58,405 nucleotides of DNA from Chromatiaceae bacterium (GCA_022340805.1 JAJDNF010000075.1:1-58405); one strand, 5' to 3'; counted from the first letter of the stretch, positions 27,888 to 38,626 are shown. The notes: a model not told the origin generated them from the sequence alone. Made by a program: numbers and translations.

Positions 27888-29074
27888 CGCATCACGGCCG
27901 GCGTGCCTTCGACGATCCGGATCGTGGCGCCATCACCCAGCAGCTGCTGTCCGAGGATCACCACGCGGCCGCTGAGCTCCGCCCCGATAAGCTGTACCCG
28001 CCCGTCCTGGCGGATGCCCGGTTCCACCTCCTGCCAGGTGACGGAGGTACCGTCGGCGCCAACCAGGAACAGGCCGACGCGCCCATCGCGCGTGGTCAGC
28101 GCCTGCTCCGGGGCGATCACCGCCCGCTCCACCCGGTCCAGCATCACCGTGGCGCGCGCGAACATGCCCGGCTTCAGCCGTTGTTCGGGGTTGGCCACGC
28201 GCAGTTCCACCCGGGCCTGGCGGGTGGATTCGCGGAACACCGGCGCGATGCGCTCGATCTCCGCCGAGAACCTCTCGCCGGGGAAGGCATCGGTGGACAG
28301 GCTGGCGTGCTGCCCGGGCTTCAGGCGCGCATAGTCGCGTTCGGTGACATAAAACACCGCGGTGATCGGGTCGAGTTCGACGATACGCAGCAGCGGCGCA
28401 TTGGCCGCCACCGTCTCACCCTCGTCCACGTAGCGTTCGGCGACCACGCGCCGCTCGTTGCCACCGCGCCAATCCGCGCTCACCTGGGTATAGCCCAGGC
28501 GGATCCGCGCCGCGCCCAGGTCGGCCTCGGCGCTGGCGATGCGCGCCGTGGTCACCTTCACCTGGGCCTGTTTTGCCAGCTGGTCGGCCTTGGCCACATC
28601 GCGTTGCGACTCCGAACTCACCCCGCGACCGCGCAGGTCGTCGATACGCCTGAGTTCGCGCTCGGCGATCTTCAACAGACTGTCCGCCTCGGCGTTGCTG
28701 GCTAGCGCGACCTCGAGATCCGCCTGGGCGCGGGCCACGGCCTGCACATACTCCGCATCGTCGAGCACCGCGACCACCTGGCCGCGGCCCACCTCGTCCG
28801 CCAGTTCCAGATTCAATTGCTCGACCCGCCCGCTGACCTTGGGGGCGACCAGGAACTCGGCACGCGCCTCGAGCGTGCCGGTGAAGGTGCGCAGCAGCTC
28901 GATGGCGCCGTGCCCGATCGCGGCGACCTCGACCGGCGCCGGCGGCCTGTCGGCCCTGGCTGGCGCGTCCTCCTTTAACGCCTCCAGCCGTTGATAGATG
29001 CCCCATCCCAACAGCATACCCAGACCGCACAGGGACATGATCAGGAACAGGGGTCTGTGCCGGGGTGCCTGCAT
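27884..29074 (-). CDS. RND periplasmic adaptor (membrane fusion protein)
   Basis: A 396-aa HlyD/AcrA-type adaptor. An N-terminal membrane anchor ([19 protein letters not shown]) is followed by the lipoyl half-motif [20 protein letters not shown], a helical hairpin (about 110-190, rich in Ala/Glu/Lys), the second lipoyl half with [16 protein letters not shown] and a beta-barrel domain. It is translationally coupled to the permease downstream and bridges it to an unlinked outer-membrane channel. Confidence 0.92.
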   Translation of the reverse strand: MQAPRHRPLFLIMSLCGLGMLLGWGIYQRLEALKEDAPARADRPPAPVEVAAIGHGAIELLRTFTGTLEARAEFLVAPKVSGRVEQLNLELADEVGRGQVVAVLDDAEYVQAVARAQADLEVALASNAEADSLLKIAERELRRIDDLRGRGVSSESQRDVAKADQLAKQAQVKVTTARIASAEADLGAARIRLGYTQVSADWRGGNERRVVAERYVDEGETVAANAPLLRIVELDPITAVFYVTERDYARLKPGQHASLSTDAFPGERFSAEIERIAPVFRESTRQARVELRVANPEQRLKPGMFARATVMLDRVERAVIAPEQALTTRDGRVGLFLVGADGTSVTWQEVEPGIRQDGRVQLIGAELSGRVVILGQQLLGDGATIRIVEGTPAVMR

Positions 29075-29216
29075 GGTTTTCTGATCTGCCTGATGCCGGG
29101 TTGGGGAGCGATGACCCGTATCAGACTACCAATCTCTCGGCACATCAATGTGCGTGCGCCAGTTGCGGGCGAGCACGAGCACCGCGACTGCGTGGCACCG
29201 CACCGGGAAGCAGTGG

Positions 29217-31133
29217 TCAGCGAAGGTCGTTGTTCAGGCCCCAGCGCTTGATGCGCGAGGCCAGGGTCGTCGGCTTGACACCGAGCAGTTCCGCCGCACC
29301 ACCGGGACCGAACACCTTGCCGCCGCTGGCCCGCAGCGCCTGGACAATCATCGCGCGATCGCGCTCGCGCCGCTCATGTTCGGTGGTCAAACGTCCGTCC
29401 GGTTGCGCAGCCTGGACCGGCATTGCACGCGGCGCGGCAACGGGATCGGGAAGCTCGAGGCGCAATACCTTGTCGCGCGAGATGATCGCTGCGCGTTCGA
29501 GCACGTTCTCGAGTTCGCGGACATTACCGGGCCAGTCGTAGGCCTGCAGCCGCTGTACGTCGCCCTGGGTCAGGCGCAGCCCGCCGCGGCCAAACCGCCG
29601 ACACGCAGCGGCGAGAAAATGCGACGCCAGCAGCGGGATGTCTTCCGGGCGGTCGCGCAGCGGTACCGAGGTGATCGGAAAGACATTCAGGCGGAAGAAC
29701 AGGTCCTCGCGGAAGCGACCCTCCGCCACATCTTTGTCCAGCTCCCTGTTGGTGGCCGCAATGATGCGCACGTCGACGCTCAGCGTGCGATCGCAACCGA
29801 CGCGCTCGAACTGCCGTTCCTGTAACACGCGTAGCAGCTTGCTCTGCAACTCGAGCGGGATCTCCCCGACCTCGTCGAGAAAAAGGGTGCCGCCATCGGC
29901 GAGCTCGAAGCGACCCGCACGATCGCGCACCGCGCCGGTGAACGCGCCTTTGACATGGCCGAAGAATTCGCTCTCGAACAACTCGCGCGGCACCGCGGCG
30001 CAGTTCACCCGGATCAGCGGACGGTCGCTGCGCTGACTGCTCTGGTGGATCGCGCGCGCGATCAGCTCCTTCCCGGTGCCCGATTCACCAACGATCAGCA
30101 CTGCCGCATCGGTCGGCGCGACCAGTTCGATCTTGTGGATGGTCTTGCGCAACGCCTCGCTGCGCCCGACGATCTCCTGGTAGTTGGTCTCCTCCCTGAT
30201 CTCCTCCTGCAGGTAGGCATTCTCGAGTTCGAGGCGCTGCTTGAGCCTTTCCAGCTCGTCCAGCGCCGCGCGCAGCTGCTGCTCGGTCTGCCTGCGCTGG
30301 CTGACGTCGCGAAACACCACGACGGCTCCGACCGGGCGCCCATCCTTGCGTATCGGCGTGCTGGTGTATTCGACCGGGAACGCGCTGCCGTCCTTGCGCC
30401 AGAACACCTCGTCCTCGACCTGGTAAACCGCGCCATCCTTGAAGGCCGCGTAGATCGGGCAGTCGCCGACCGGGTAGTGACTGCCATCCGGGTGGGAATG
30501 GTGCAGCAGGCGGTGCATGTTCCTGCCTACCAGTTCCTCGGCCGAGTAGCCCAGCATGCGTTCAGCGGCCGGGTTCACGAAGGTGGTCGCACCCTGCTCG
30601 TTGACACCGTAGATGCCCTCGCCGGCCGCCTGCAGGATCAGCCGGTTCTCCTGCTCGATTTCGCCAAACAGGCGTTCGACACGTCGCCACTCGGAGAGTC
30701 CGCGGCGCACGAATTCGTTGGCCTCCGAGGCTGTCTGTCGGTGCTGTTGCTGCTGCATGTCCCTGATCACGACCAACAGCGCGGCGCCGCGGCCGGTATC
30801 CACCCTGGCCGCGTGGCATTCCACCTTCCTGGTCTCGCCATCCAGCCCACGACAGTCCAGGCCATCTGTCCAAGCGTGTCCCTTTTCCAGCACCGCCTGG
30901 GTGAACACGATCAGGCGCGCGATACCGTCGCCCAACAGCCGACTGGGGACCAGGCGCGGCACCTCTTGCGGCGTGCACGCGAACAGCCGGCGCGCCGCTG
31001 CGTTGGCGGCCAGCATCCGATCGGCATAGGGATCGATCAGGGTCTGGGCCTCGGGCGCGAGTTCGAACAGCGCACCGCTGCCTGGCCAGGCATCACCGCA
31101 AAGCGCAGCGGATGGATCGGCGCTGAGCAACAT
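29217..31133 (-). CDS. PAS-domain sigma-54-dependent transcription activator
   Basis: A 638-aa enhancer-binding protein. It has a weak N-terminal PAS-like sensor (about 20-130), a clear PAS domain ([16 protein letters not shown] to [12 protein letters not shown], about 180-280), a coiled coil and an AAA+ domain (about 305-540) with Walker A GESGTGKE, the sigma-54 contact loop GAFTGA and [13 protein letters not shown] Fis-type helix-turn-helix ends the protein. I place the start at ATG 31133; the longer frame from TTG 31190 would run into a palindromic operator. The divergent transporter operon has a sigma-54 promoter, so it is the likely target. The sensed signal is unknown. Confidence 0.92.
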   Translation of the reverse strand: MLLSADPSAALCGDAWPGSGALFELAPEAQTLIDPYADRMLAANAAARRLFACTPQEVPRLVPSRLLGDGIARLIVFTQAVLEKGHAWTDGLDCRGLDGETRKVECHAARVDTGRGAALLVVIRDMQQQQHRQTASEANEFVRRGLSEWRRVERLFGEIEQENRLILQAAGEGIYGVNEQGATTFVNPAAERMLGYSAEELVGRNMHRLLHHSHPDGSHYPVGDCPIYAAFKDGAVYQVEDEVFWRKDGSAFPVEYTSTPIRKDGRPVGAVVVFRDVSQRRQTEQQLRAALDELERLKQRLELENAYLQEEIREETNYQEIVGRSEALRKTIHKIELVAPTDAAVLIVGESGTGKELIARAIHQSSQRSDRPLIRVNCAAVPRELFESEFFGHVKGAFTGAVRDRAGRFELADGGTLFLDEVGEIPLELQSKLLRVLQERQFERVGCDRTLSVDVRIIAATNRELDKDVAEGRFREDLFFRLNVFPITSVPLRDRPEDIPLLASHFLAAACRRFGRGGLRLTQGDVQRLQAYDWPGNVRELENVLERAAIISRDKVLRLELPDPVAAPRAMPVQAAQPDGRLTTEHERRERDRAMIVQALRASGGKVFGPGGAAELLGVKPTTLASRIKRWGLNNDLR

Positions 31134-31169
31134 CGTGCTCAATGCCGCCGGTCGGCACAGTTGTGCAAA

Positions 31170-31214
31170 TGCGTAGCCGGGCCTACGCAAACGCGCAAAA
31201 CACGTAAATGCGTA
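31170..31214. promoter_or_regulatory. Candidate upstream activator sites for the sigma-54 regulator
   Basis: TGCGTAG (31170-31176) pairs with CTACGCA (31183-31189) across 6 bases, and a further half-site TGCGTA lies at 31209-31214. They lie ~70-115 bases upstream of the -24 element, the usual place for enhancer sites, and next to the regulator gene. Confidence 0.55.
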
Positions 31215-31283
31215 ATCCCTTCATCGTCCCAGTTCAACACAATTCCCTCGAATTATCAGAGATTTACTCAGCACATTCATGTT

Positions 31284-31299
31284 TGGCACGGAGCCTGCA
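31284..31299 (+). promoter_or_regulatory. Sigma-54 (-24/-12) promoter of the nrt-like operon
   Basis: TGGCACG-GAGC-CTGCA matches the RpoN consensus TGGCACG-N4-TTGCA with one mismatch and the required GG-N10-GC spacing. It predicts transcription from about 31311, leaving a ~235-base leader before the ATG at 31547. The neighbouring gene encodes a sigma-54 activator. Confidence 0.85.
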
Positions 31300-31546
31300 A
31301 ATCATCCACTGACGCGCTCCAGGGCCGGCATCCGCGGCCTTGTCGCCGGTCAGCAACTCGCACCTCTCTGGTGCGGACATCGCAGCGTGTGGCGCCTCCG
31401 TGCGCCGTGATCGATCCATCTGGGTGCCAAACACACGCGCATGTGCTCGCCAGAGGGATAGGAGCAGGGGTCGTGCCAAGTCAGGCGACGACCGGGGCGT
31501 CACCGAACGCGATGGTCGTCTTGAAACGATCGAACAGGGGAAAGCA

Positions 31547-33061
31547 ATGTCCTTTAAAAGTCTCGGAAATCCCTTCGACGGGAATTCGGACCTCACGCAT
31601 GGCCCGGGTTGTTCCTGTCCCATCTGCGTGTTCGCACGCCAACAAACGCAGGCGGAGTACGAGTGCACGGAGACCGAACTCACCGCCAAACTGGAAAAGG
31701 CCGTGTTCGAGGGTACCGCGCAGCCGGACCACCGCGCGGCACAGCTGACACCGTCGTCGACCGCGCAGGACAACTCGGCCGCAGACAGCAACCAGCTCGC
31801 ATCCGCGGACGATGTCATGGACCGGGTCATCGAGAGTGCCATCGTGCGTTCGGTATTCGGTCACCACGAGCCGAGCCGGCGCGAGTTCATGCGCATGATC
31901 GGCGGCGGCACCATGGCGGCCATCTTCGCCAGCATGTTCCCGATGGAAGCGGCCAAGGCCGCGATCAAGGACACGCTCGGCAAACCAGAGAAGAGCAAGC
32001 TCAAGATCGGCTTCGTCCCGATCACCTGCGCCACGCCGATCATCATGTCCCATCCGATGGGCTTCTATGCCAAATACGGCCTCGACGTCGACGTGATCAA
32101 GACCGCCGGCTGGGCCGTGGCGCGTGACAAGTCGCTGGCCGGTGAATACGACGCCTCGCACATGCTGACGCCGATGCCGCTGGCGATGTCGATGGGCGCC
32201 GGCTCCACCGCGACGCCGTTCCGCATGCCGCTGGTCGAGAACATCAATGGCCAGGCCATCGTGCTGCACGTCAAGCACAAGGACAAGCGTGATCCCAAGC
32301 AGTGGAAGGGCTTCAAATTCGGCGTACCGTTCGACTATTCGATGCACAACTTCCTGCTGCGCTACTACGTGGCAGAACACGGTCTCGACCCGGACCAGGA
32401 CATCCAGATCCGCGTCGTGCCGCCACCGGAGATGGTCGCCAACCTGCGTGCCGGCAACCTCGATGGCTACCTGTCACCCGATCCGTTCAACCAACGCGCG
32501 GTGTGGGAGAAGGTCGGTTTTCTGCACCTGCTGACCAAGGAGATCTGGGAGGGTCATCCCTGCTGTGCCTTCGCCTGTTCGGAGAAGTTCACCACCGAGC
32601 TGCCGAATACCTACGGCGCGCTGATGAAGGCGATCGTGGATGCTACCGCCTATTCGCAGAAGGCCGAGAACCGACTCGAGATATCCAAGGCGATCGCGCC
32701 GAAGAACTACCTCAACCAGCCCGAGGCGGTCATCGCGCAGGTCTTGACCGGCAAGTATGCCGACGGCCTGGGCAACGTGCTGGACGATCCCAAGCGTATC
32801 GACTTCGATCCGTTCCCCTGGCACTCGATGGGCGTATGGATCCTGACGCAGATGAAGCGCTGGGGCTATATCAAGGGCGACATCAACTACAAGGCGATCG
32901 CCGAGGAGGTCTACCTGGCCGCCGATGCCACCCGGATCATGAAGGATCTCGGTTACGACGCACCGGATCACACCTATGAGAAGTACACGATCATGGGCAA
33001 GGAATTCGACCCGGACCAGGCCGAGGCATACGTCAACAGTTTTGCGATCAAACGCACCTGA
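31547..33061 (+). CDS. Tat-exported NrtA/CmpA-like ABC substrate-binding protein with Cys N-extension
   Basis: A 504-aa binding protein of the nitrate/bicarbonate/sulfonate (NrtA/CmpA) type: KLKIGFVPITCATPIIMSHP, DVDVIKTAGWAVARDK, FKFGVPFDYSMHNFLLRYYV, NLDGYLSPDPFNQRA, WEGHPCCAFACSEKF. A twin-arginine signal SRREFMRM starts only at residue 110. The preceding ~109 residues contain C22-S-C-P-I-C27 and Cys40, enough to bind a metal or Fe-S centre. The ATG at 31547 has GGGG before it. Ligand identity cannot be assigned; nitrate, bicarbonate, cyanate or another small anion are all possible. First gene of the sigma-54 operon. Confidence 0.85.
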   Translation: MSFKSLGNPFDGNSDLTHGPGCSCPICVFARQQTQAEYECTETELTAKLEKAVFEGTAQPDHRAAQLTPSSTAQDNSAADSNQLASADDVMDRVIESAIVRSVFGHHEPSRREFMRMIGGGTMAAIFASMFPMEAAKAAIKDTLGKPEKSKLKIGFVPITCATPIIMSHPMGFYAKYGLDVDVIKTAGWAVARDKSLAGEYDASHMLTPMPLAMSMGAGSTATPFRMPLVENINGQAIVLHVKHKDKRDPKQWKGFKFGVPFDYSMHNFLLRYYVAEHGLDPDQDIQIRVVPPPEMVANLRAGNLDGYLSPDPFNQRAVWEKVGFLHLLTKEIWEGHPCCAFACSEKFTTELPNTYGALMKAIVDATAYSQKAENRLEISKAIAPKNYLNQPEAVIAQVLTGKYADGLGNVLDDPKRIDFDPFPWHSMGVWILTQMKRWGYIKGDINYKAIAEEVYLAADATRIMKDLGYDAPDHTYEKYTIMGKEFDPDQAEAYVNSFAIKRT

Positions 33062-33115
33062 GTACGCAGACGCCGGGGCGGTGCCAACGCCCCGGCCTAC
33101 CACCGAGGTTATTCG

Positions 33116-33946
33116 ATGCTGCAGTCACTGAATGCACGCGCCGCGCTCGTGTCGATCGGGATCCTGGTCCTGCTGCTCGGCGTTTGGGAGTTTGCCAACC
33201 GCCCGCCCGAGGCCAGCGAGGCGCTCACCGAGTACGAGATACTGATGGGCGGCGCCGAGCAGGAGGCGCGCGTACCGCCGCCGTCCGGCGTCATCAACCG
33301 CGCGGTCGAGGAACTGTCCGATCCGTTCTACGATGCCGGACCGAACGACAAGGGCATCGGTATCCAGCTCGGCTACTCCATCTACCGGGTGCTGACCGGA
33401 TTCTTCCTGGCCGCGGTGCTCGCGATCCCGTTCGGCTTCCTGATCGGCATGTCGCCGCTGATGTACAAGGCACTCAACCCCTTCATCCAGGTGCTGCGGC
33501 CGATCTCGCCGCTGGCCTGGATGCCGCTGGCACTGTTCATCATCAAGGATTCCGAGGCCTCGTCGATCTTCGTGATCTTCATCTGCTCGATCTGGCCGAT
33601 GCTGATCAACACCGCGTTCGGCGTGGCCGGCGTGCGCAAGGACTGGATCAACGTCGCGCGCACGCACGAGCTGTCGCCGCTGCGCACCGCGCTGACCGTG
33701 ATCCTGCCCGCCGCCGCGCCGACCATCCTGACCGGCATGCGCATCTCGATCGGCATTGCCTGGCTGGTCATCGTCGCCGCCGAGATGCTGGTCGGCGGCA
33801 CCGGGGTCGGTTACTACGTGTGGAACGAGTGGAACAACCTCGACCTCACCAGCGTGATCTTTTCGATCCTGATGATCGGCCTGGTCGGCATGTTGCTCGA
33901 CCTGGCCCTGTCCGCGGCCACGCGCCTCGTGCAATACGAAGAGTGA
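33116..33946 (+). CDS. ABC transporter permease (NrtB/SsuC type)
   Basis: A 276-aa inner-membrane permease with an N-terminal helix (ALVSIGILVLLLGVWEFA), a periplasmic loop and five further helices. The EAA loop that docks the ATPase is WINVARTHELSPLRTALTVI. LRPISPLAWMPLALFII is typical of the nitrate/taurine/bicarbonate permease family. GAGGT precedes ATG 33116. It sits between the binding protein and the ATPase in the operon. Confidence 0.93.
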   Translation: MLQSLNARAALVSIGILVLLLGVWEFANRPPEASEALTEYEILMGGAEQEARVPPPSGVINRAVEELSDPFYDAGPNDKGIGIQLGYSIYRVLTGFFLAAVLAIPFGFLIGMSPLMYKALNPFIQVLRPISPLAWMPLALFIIKDSEASSIFVIFICSIWPMLINTAFGVAGVRKDWINVARTHELSPLRTALTVILPAAAPTILTGMRISIGIAWLVIVAAEMLVGGTGVGYYVWNEWNNLDLTSVIFSILMIGLVGMLLDLALSAATRLVQYEE

Positions 33947-33956
33947 GCAGGTCGTC

Positions 33957-34868
33957 ATGAACAAACATTTCCTCGAGATCGAAAACCTGGCGCGCCGTTT
34001 CCCCAGCCAGTCCGGTGAATTGACCGTGTTCGAGAACGCCAACTTCGGCATCGACAAGGGTGAATTCGTCTGCATCATCGGCCACTCGGGCTGCGGCAAG
34101 TCGACCATCATGAACGTGCTCGCCGGGCTCGATGCGCCGAGCGAGGGCAATGTTTTCATGGACGGTATCGAGGTGGCTGGACCGAGCCTGGATCGCGGCG
34201 TGGTGTTCCAGAACTACTCGCTGCTGCCATGGTTGAGCGCGCTGCACAACGTCACCTTCGCAGTGCGCTCGCGCTGGCCGGGCTGGAGCAAGGAGCAGGT
34301 TCGCGAGCATAGCTACAAGTACCTGGAGATGGTCGGGCTTGGCGGTGGCGCCGAGCTGCGCAAACCCTCGCAGTTGTCCGGCGGCATGCGTCAGCGGGTA
34401 TCGATCGCGCGCGCGTTCGCGATCCAGCCGAAGCTGCTGCTGCTGGACGAGCCGTTCGGCGCCCTCGATGCCCTGACCCGCGGCACCATCCAGGACGAAC
34501 TGGTGAGAATCTGCGACGCCACGCACCAGACCATCTTCATGATCACCCACGACGTCGACGAGGCGATCCTGCTGGCCGACCGCATCCTGCTGATGACCAA
34601 CGGTCCCTATGCGCGCATCGCCGAGTCAGTGAAGGTCGACCTGAAGCACCCGCGCGAGCGCGGCAAGATCATCCACGACCCCGGCTACTACCCGATCCGC
34701 AACCACCTCGTGGACTTTCTGGTGCGCCGCTCGGAGGAACTTTCGGGCGGCGTAGTGGCCGAGGCCCCTGCCCAGGCCGCTGGTGCCTACCCGATCGAGG
34801 TCAACCCGGCGGCCAGGGCGGCCCCCGCCCGGACCAATCCCCAGGCATCCGCGATGGATGCGCGCTGA
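33957..34868 (+). CDS. ABC transporter ATP-binding protein (NrtD/SsuB type)
   Basis: A 303-aa ATPase with Walker [10 protein letters not shown], the Q-loop in [18 protein letters not shown], signature LSGGMRQRV, Walker [13 protein letters not shown] and switch His in [10 protein letters not shown]. The C-terminal ~45 residues are Ala/Pro-rich and less conserved. It begins 10 bases after the permease gene and completes the importer. Confidence 0.93.
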   Translation: MNKHFLEIENLARRFPSQSGELTVFENANFGIDKGEFVCIIGHSGCGKSTIMNVLAGLDAPSEGNVFMDGIEVAGPSLDRGVVFQNYSLLPWLSALHNVTFAVRSRWPGWSKEQVREHSYKYLEMVGLGGGAELRKPSQLSGGMRQRVSIARAFAIQPKLLLLDEPFGALDALTRGTIQDELVRICDATHQTIFMITHDVDEAILLADRILLMTNGPYARIAESVKVDLKHPRERGKIIHDPGYYPIRNHLVDFLVRRSEELSGGVVAEAPAQAAGAYPIEVNPAARAAPARTNPQASAMDAR

Positions 34869-34899
34869 CCTCAACGCCAATGCCAACAGAGAACCAGCC

Positions 34900-36297
34900 A
34901 TGACCGCCTGCGCCCAGGAATCGAATCGAGTGAAAACCGCCGTGCCGCACAGCGACGCCGATACACGCGTCCCGGTGACCGTGCTGACCGGGTTCCTCGG
35001 TTCGGGGAAGACCACGCTGCTCAACCGCATCCTCAGCGAGGACCATGGCAAGCGCATCGCGGTGATCGAGAACGAGTTCGGCGAGATCGGTATCGACCAC
35101 GAGCTCGTGGTCCAGTCCGACGAAGAGATCTTCGAGATGAACAACGGCTGCATCTGCTGCACCGTGCGCGGCGACCTGATCCGCATTCTCGGCCGGCTTA
35201 TGCGGCGTAAGCACAAGTTCGACCACATCATCATCGAGACCACCGGCATGGCCGATCCGGGACCGGTCGCGCAGACCTTCTTCATGGATGAGGAGATGAA
35301 GGACAAGCTGCGCCTGGACGCGATCATCACGGTAGTGGATGCGAGGCACGTGGTGCAGCATCTCGGCAGCGACGAGTGCCATGCGCAACTGGCCTTCGCT
35401 GACGTGGTGCTGCTCAACAAGTGCGATCTGGTCGACGAGCACGAACTGAATGCACTGGAGACGCAGGTGCGCGGCATCAACCGGCTGGCCCGGCTGCAGC
35501 GTACCGTGCATGCGGCGATCGGCATCGATCAACTGCTCGACATCCGCGCCTTCGACCTCGAGTCCCGCGCCGCGGAGATGCCCGCGTTTCTGCAGGAGGA
35601 ACTGCCTTTCGAGTGGGCCGGCCTGTACGACCTGGAGCCGGGCCGCTACGACCTTGACCTGCGCCCCGGCCCCGACCCCACGATCGACCTGGTCCTCGGC
35701 GGGCCCGGGCTGCAGGATCGCGCATTGCTCGCCGCCTGGAAACGCAACAGCATCGTGCTGTATTCGAGCGACCCGCAGTTCGTCACCGATGCAACCACCC
35801 TGGTCGCCGGCGACACGCTGTACCGCCTGCCGGTCGACCAGGTATCCGGGGCCAGCGCCGCGCTGACGATCACCGGCGCGGGGCGCTATGTGCTGTTCAC
35901 CCAGCACCTGCCCGAGGAATTCGAGCTGGTGCTCAGGCGAGCCGAACAGGTGCTGCAACCGGTGGAGACGTATGAATACGCCAGTCCCCACGAACATGAC
36001 GACAGCGTGGGCTCGGTCGGCATACACCTGCCGGGTGACCTCGACCCGGATCGCTTCGAGGCCTGGATGGTCGCCCTGCTGCGCCGCCGCGGCACCGATA
36101 TCTTCCGCACCAAGGGCGTATTGAGCCTCGCCGGAGACACCCAGCGGTTCGTGTTCCAGGGCGTCCACATGCTGTTCGACGGCCAGGCCGGCCGACCCTG
36201 GGAGGCAGCGGCCACGCGCGCGAGCCAACTGGTCTTCATCGGCCGCGACCTCGACCGCACCGAGCTGACCGAGGGACTTCGCGCGTGCCTGGTCTAG
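34900..36297 (+). CDS. CobW/COG0523 (G3E) metallochaperone GTPase
   Basis: A 465-aa GTPase that probably delivers a metal to a client enzyme. Walker [13 protein letters not shown] is near residue 29, switch [14 protein letters not shown] follows, and the metal-binding C-x-C-C motif is NGCICC (about 84-89). GMADPG and the guanine-specifying NKCD are also present. The C-terminal CobW domain starts at about 355. Between them lies a long insert (about 215-345) not present in minimal family members. ATG 34900 is the first good start after the ATPase stop. It overlaps the WD40 gene by 13 bases. The metal (Zn, Co, Ni or Fe) cannot be told from sequence. Confidence 0.88.
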   Translation: MTACAQESNRVKTAVPHSDADTRVPVTVLTGFLGSGKTTLLNRILSEDHGKRIAVIENEFGEIGIDHELVVQSDEEIFEMNNGCICCTVRGDLIRILGRLMRRKHKFDHIIIETTGMADPGPVAQTFFMDEEMKDKLRLDAIITVVDARHVVQHLGSDECHAQLAFADVVLLNKCDLVDEHELNALETQVRGINRLARLQRTVHAAIGIDQLLDIRAFDLESRAAEMPAFLQEELPFEWAGLYDLEPGRYDLDLRPGPDPTIDLVLGGPGLQDRALLAAWKRNSIVLYSSDPQFVTDATTLVAGDTLYRLPVDQVSGASAALTITGAGRYVLFTQHLPEEFELVLRRAEQVLQPVETYEYASPHEHDDSVGSVGIHLPGDLDPDRFEAWMVALLRRRGTDIFRTKGVLSLAGDTQRFVFQGVHMLFDGQAGRPWEAAATRASQLVFIGRDLDRTELTEGLRACLV

Positions 36298-37376
36298 CCG
36301 CCATCGTGAGCACGCCGCCGTTCAGTGTGCGCTGCTCGCACACCCTGGAGGATGCGGTCACCGACCTTGCATGGAGCGACGACGGCGCGGCGCTGCTGGT
36401 CGGCAACGCGGCCGGGATGATGCACCGTTTCGACGGCAGCGGCACGACGCTTGCACGTTGGCAGGCCCACCACGGCGGAGTGACGCGCGTGCGGCTGCGC
36501 CCCGGCAACCAGGACACTTTGGCCACCGCCGGTGAAGACGGACGCGTGGTGCTGTGGGACAGCGTCAGCGGCGCAGAGAAAACCACCCTGGTCAACGAAA
36601 CCGACTGGGTCGAACACCTGGCCTGGACACCCGACGGCCAGGTCCTCGCGACGGCCGCACGCAAGACCATCTCGCTGTGGCGCGACGGCGAATCGCTGGG
36701 CATGTGGTACGACGCCCGCCGCCAGGTCCTGGCGATCGCCTGGGCCCCGGATGGCCGGCGTCTTGCCAGCGCCGCGAACAAGGGCCTCTACCTGTGGCGC
36801 ATGGACACGGGCGCTTCCGGCGAGACCCAGCCGGTCCAGCTGCTGGCTTTCCCGGGGGCACCGGTCTCGGTTGCCTGGCAGCCTAAGGGGCAGGCCCTGG
36901 CGGTCGGCACCCAGGACGGCTTTTTGCAGGTCTGGCGGCAGGGCGCCGGCCGCGCCGCGGCACGCCAACTGACCATGCGCGGCTATCCCGGCAAGGTCAG
37001 TTGTCTCGCCTGGCACCCCAGTCGTCCGCTGGTCGCAACCGCCGGTGGACCGGATGTCGTGCTGTGGGAATTGCCGCGCGACGACAAGGGCGCCAGGGGC
37101 AAACCCCTGCGCCACCACCAGGCCACGATCACGGCGCTGGGATGGTCCGCGGACGGTCGCCTGCTCGCATCCGGCGACCGCGCCGGCCGGCTGTGCATCT
37201 GGGATTCGGACGGCCAGGCCATCTTTACCCAGGCCGTGGGTCACGAGATCACGGTGATCCACTGGCAGCCGGCGCGCGACGTACTGAGCGTGGCCGACAT
37301 CTCCGGCGGGCTGCACCTGATCGACCAGGTCCAGCCGGATAGTGATCCGGCCATGCGTCCGGGTGCCGAGCCATGA
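36285..37376 (+). CDS. WD40 repeat protein
   Basis: A 363-aa beta-propeller with about seven WD40 blades, visible as repeated units such as [47 protein letters not shown] and [16 protein letters not shown]. The start is GTG 36285 inside the end of the GTPase gene, with GAGGGA at 36271-36276, so translation is coupled. No signal peptide is seen, so it is probably a cytoplasmic scaffold. The coupling to a COG0523 GTPase suggests they act together. Confidence 0.88.
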   Translation: MPGLAAIVSTPPFSVRCSHTLEDAVTDLAWSDDGAALLVGNAAGMMHRFDGSGTTLARWQAHHGGVTRVRLRPGNQDTLATAGEDGRVVLWDSVSGAEKTTLVNETDWVEHLAWTPDGQVLATAARKTISLWRDGESLGMWYDARRQVLAIAWAPDGRRLASAANKGLYLWRMDTGASGETQPVQLLAFPGAPVSVAWQPKGQALAVGTQDGFLQVWRQGAGRAAARQLTMRGYPGKVSCLAWHPSRPLVATAGGPDVVLWELPRDDKGARGKPLRHHQATITALGWSADGRLLASGDRAGRLCIWDSDGQAIFTQAVGHEITVIHWQPARDVLSVADISGGLHLIDQVQPDSDPAMRPGAEP

Positions 37377-37521
37377 GCCGGTGCACGGCGTTGAATGCGC
37401 GGCGCGCTCAGCTTGCTGCGCGCCTACCGATGGCAACGGCACCGCACCGCGGTTACGGGTCCCGCCCGGCCCGCCGGCCCAATCAGCACAGAGTCACAAA
37501 CCACACACCGAGGTAATCGAG

Positions 37522-38175
37522 ATGAAAAATCGCGCCAATGTATCCGCTACCCGTTCGCGTTCGTTCGGCCTGCTCATGGCCCCCGGCATCGCCCTCGCCG
37601 CACCGATCGCGCATGCGCACCATGCGATGGGTGGTGCCACACCCACCACCTTCATGCAGGGCCTGCTGTCCGGCATCGCCCACCCGGTGATCGGACTGGA
37701 TCATCTCGCGTTCCTGCTGGTCGCCGCGCTGCTCAGCGCGACACTCACCGGCCACGCCCGTTACCTGGCGCCGCTGGCCTTCGTCGCCGCGACCATCGCC
37801 GGGACGCTGTACCACCTGAGCGCCGCCGACCTGCCGATGGCCGAGACAGTCATCGCGTTGTCGGTCCTGCTCGGCGGCATCGCGGTGCTGCTCAAGCGCA
37901 GCCTGCCTGCGCTGCTGATCGCTGTACTGTTCGGTCTGACCGGCGTGTACCACGGCTATGCCTATGGCGAGTCGATCGTCGGCGCGGAGCAGACCCCGCT
38001 GGCCTCGTATCTGATCGGATTTGCGCTGATCCAGTACGCGGTGGTCGCAGGTGGCGTCAGGCTGCTCGAGCTGCTGGCCGCCCGATCGGAGCGCCTGCAA
38101 TCCGGCGCAGTTCGCTTCAGTGGTCTGTTCGCGACCGCGGTCGGCGCACTGTTCCTCGGCCTGAACCTGTCCTGA
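37522..38175 (+). CDS. HupE/UreJ family metal permease
   Basis: A 217-aa membrane protein with a signal-like start ending in ALAAPIAHAHHAMGG and about six helices. The family motif GIAHPVIGLDHLAFLL (HPxxGxDH) is a metal-binding signature of HupE/UreJ Ni2+/Co2+ permeases; FGLTGVYHGYAYGES adds another conserved His. ATG 37522 follows GAGGT. It closes the transporter-GTPase-WD40 operon, 145 bases after the WD40 gene, and links the unit to nickel, cobalt or another divalent metal. Confidence 0.88.
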   Translation: MKNRANVSATRSRSFGLLMAPGIALAAPIAHAHHAMGGATPTTFMQGLLSGIAHPVIGLDHLAFLLVAALLSATLTGHARYLAPLAFVAATIAGTLYHLSAADLPMAETVIALSVLLGGIAVLLKRSLPALLIAVLFGLTGVYHGYAYGESIVGAEQTPLASYLIGFALIQYAVVAGGVRLLELLAARSERLQSGAVRFSGLFATAVGALFLGLNLS

Positions 38176-38349
38176 GTCAGCCACCCGTCGTCCGGCCGGG
38201 GCCGCGCAGCGAGCCCTGGCCTGGTCATGGTTTTCGCAGCCAGCAGTGGCCGGGTTCGAAGCCGGACCCGTCGTGACCGAATCTGGGCCGGTCCAGGCAC
38301 CCCATCGCCGAGCGGCGGTCGCCTGGACCGGTGGGTTGCCCAGCCACCC

Positions 38350-38587
38350 GTGCAGGGTGCATCAGGCGCAAGCCGTCATGCACCGGATAACGGCGCACGC
38401 GGTGATGCACAGGATGAAGGTGCATACGGTGCAATTCGCGCCGCTCATTGCACCCTACCGTCAGGAATCTTCAGCAGGCCTTGCCGACGCGCGGGCCCGC
38501 CACCCCTGTAGGGTGCATCAGGCGCAAGCCGTCATGCACCGGATAACCGCGCGTGCGGGGCAATTCGCGCCGCTCATGGCACCCTAC
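38350..38587. repeat. Two tandem GTAGGGTGC-family elements
   Basis: Copies at 38350-38459 and 38508-38587 share GGGTGCATCAGGCGCAAGCC near the left end and GCAATTCGCGCCGCTCAT near the right end, closing with CACCCTAC. Terminal arms GTAGGGTGCA and TGCACCCTAC are inverted repeats, so each unit resembles a small MITE/REP-type palindrome. The rest of the 38176-38626 gap shows nothing else. Confidence 0.8.
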
Positions 38588-38626
38588 GGTCGGGAATCTC
38601 AAGGGGGCCTCGACGGCCGACGTGGC

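Noticed and set aside
31134-31190. TTG start at 31190 for the sigma-54 activator
   Set aside because: It would place the coding region over the TGCGTAG palindrome. The ATG at 31133 leaves the control region free.
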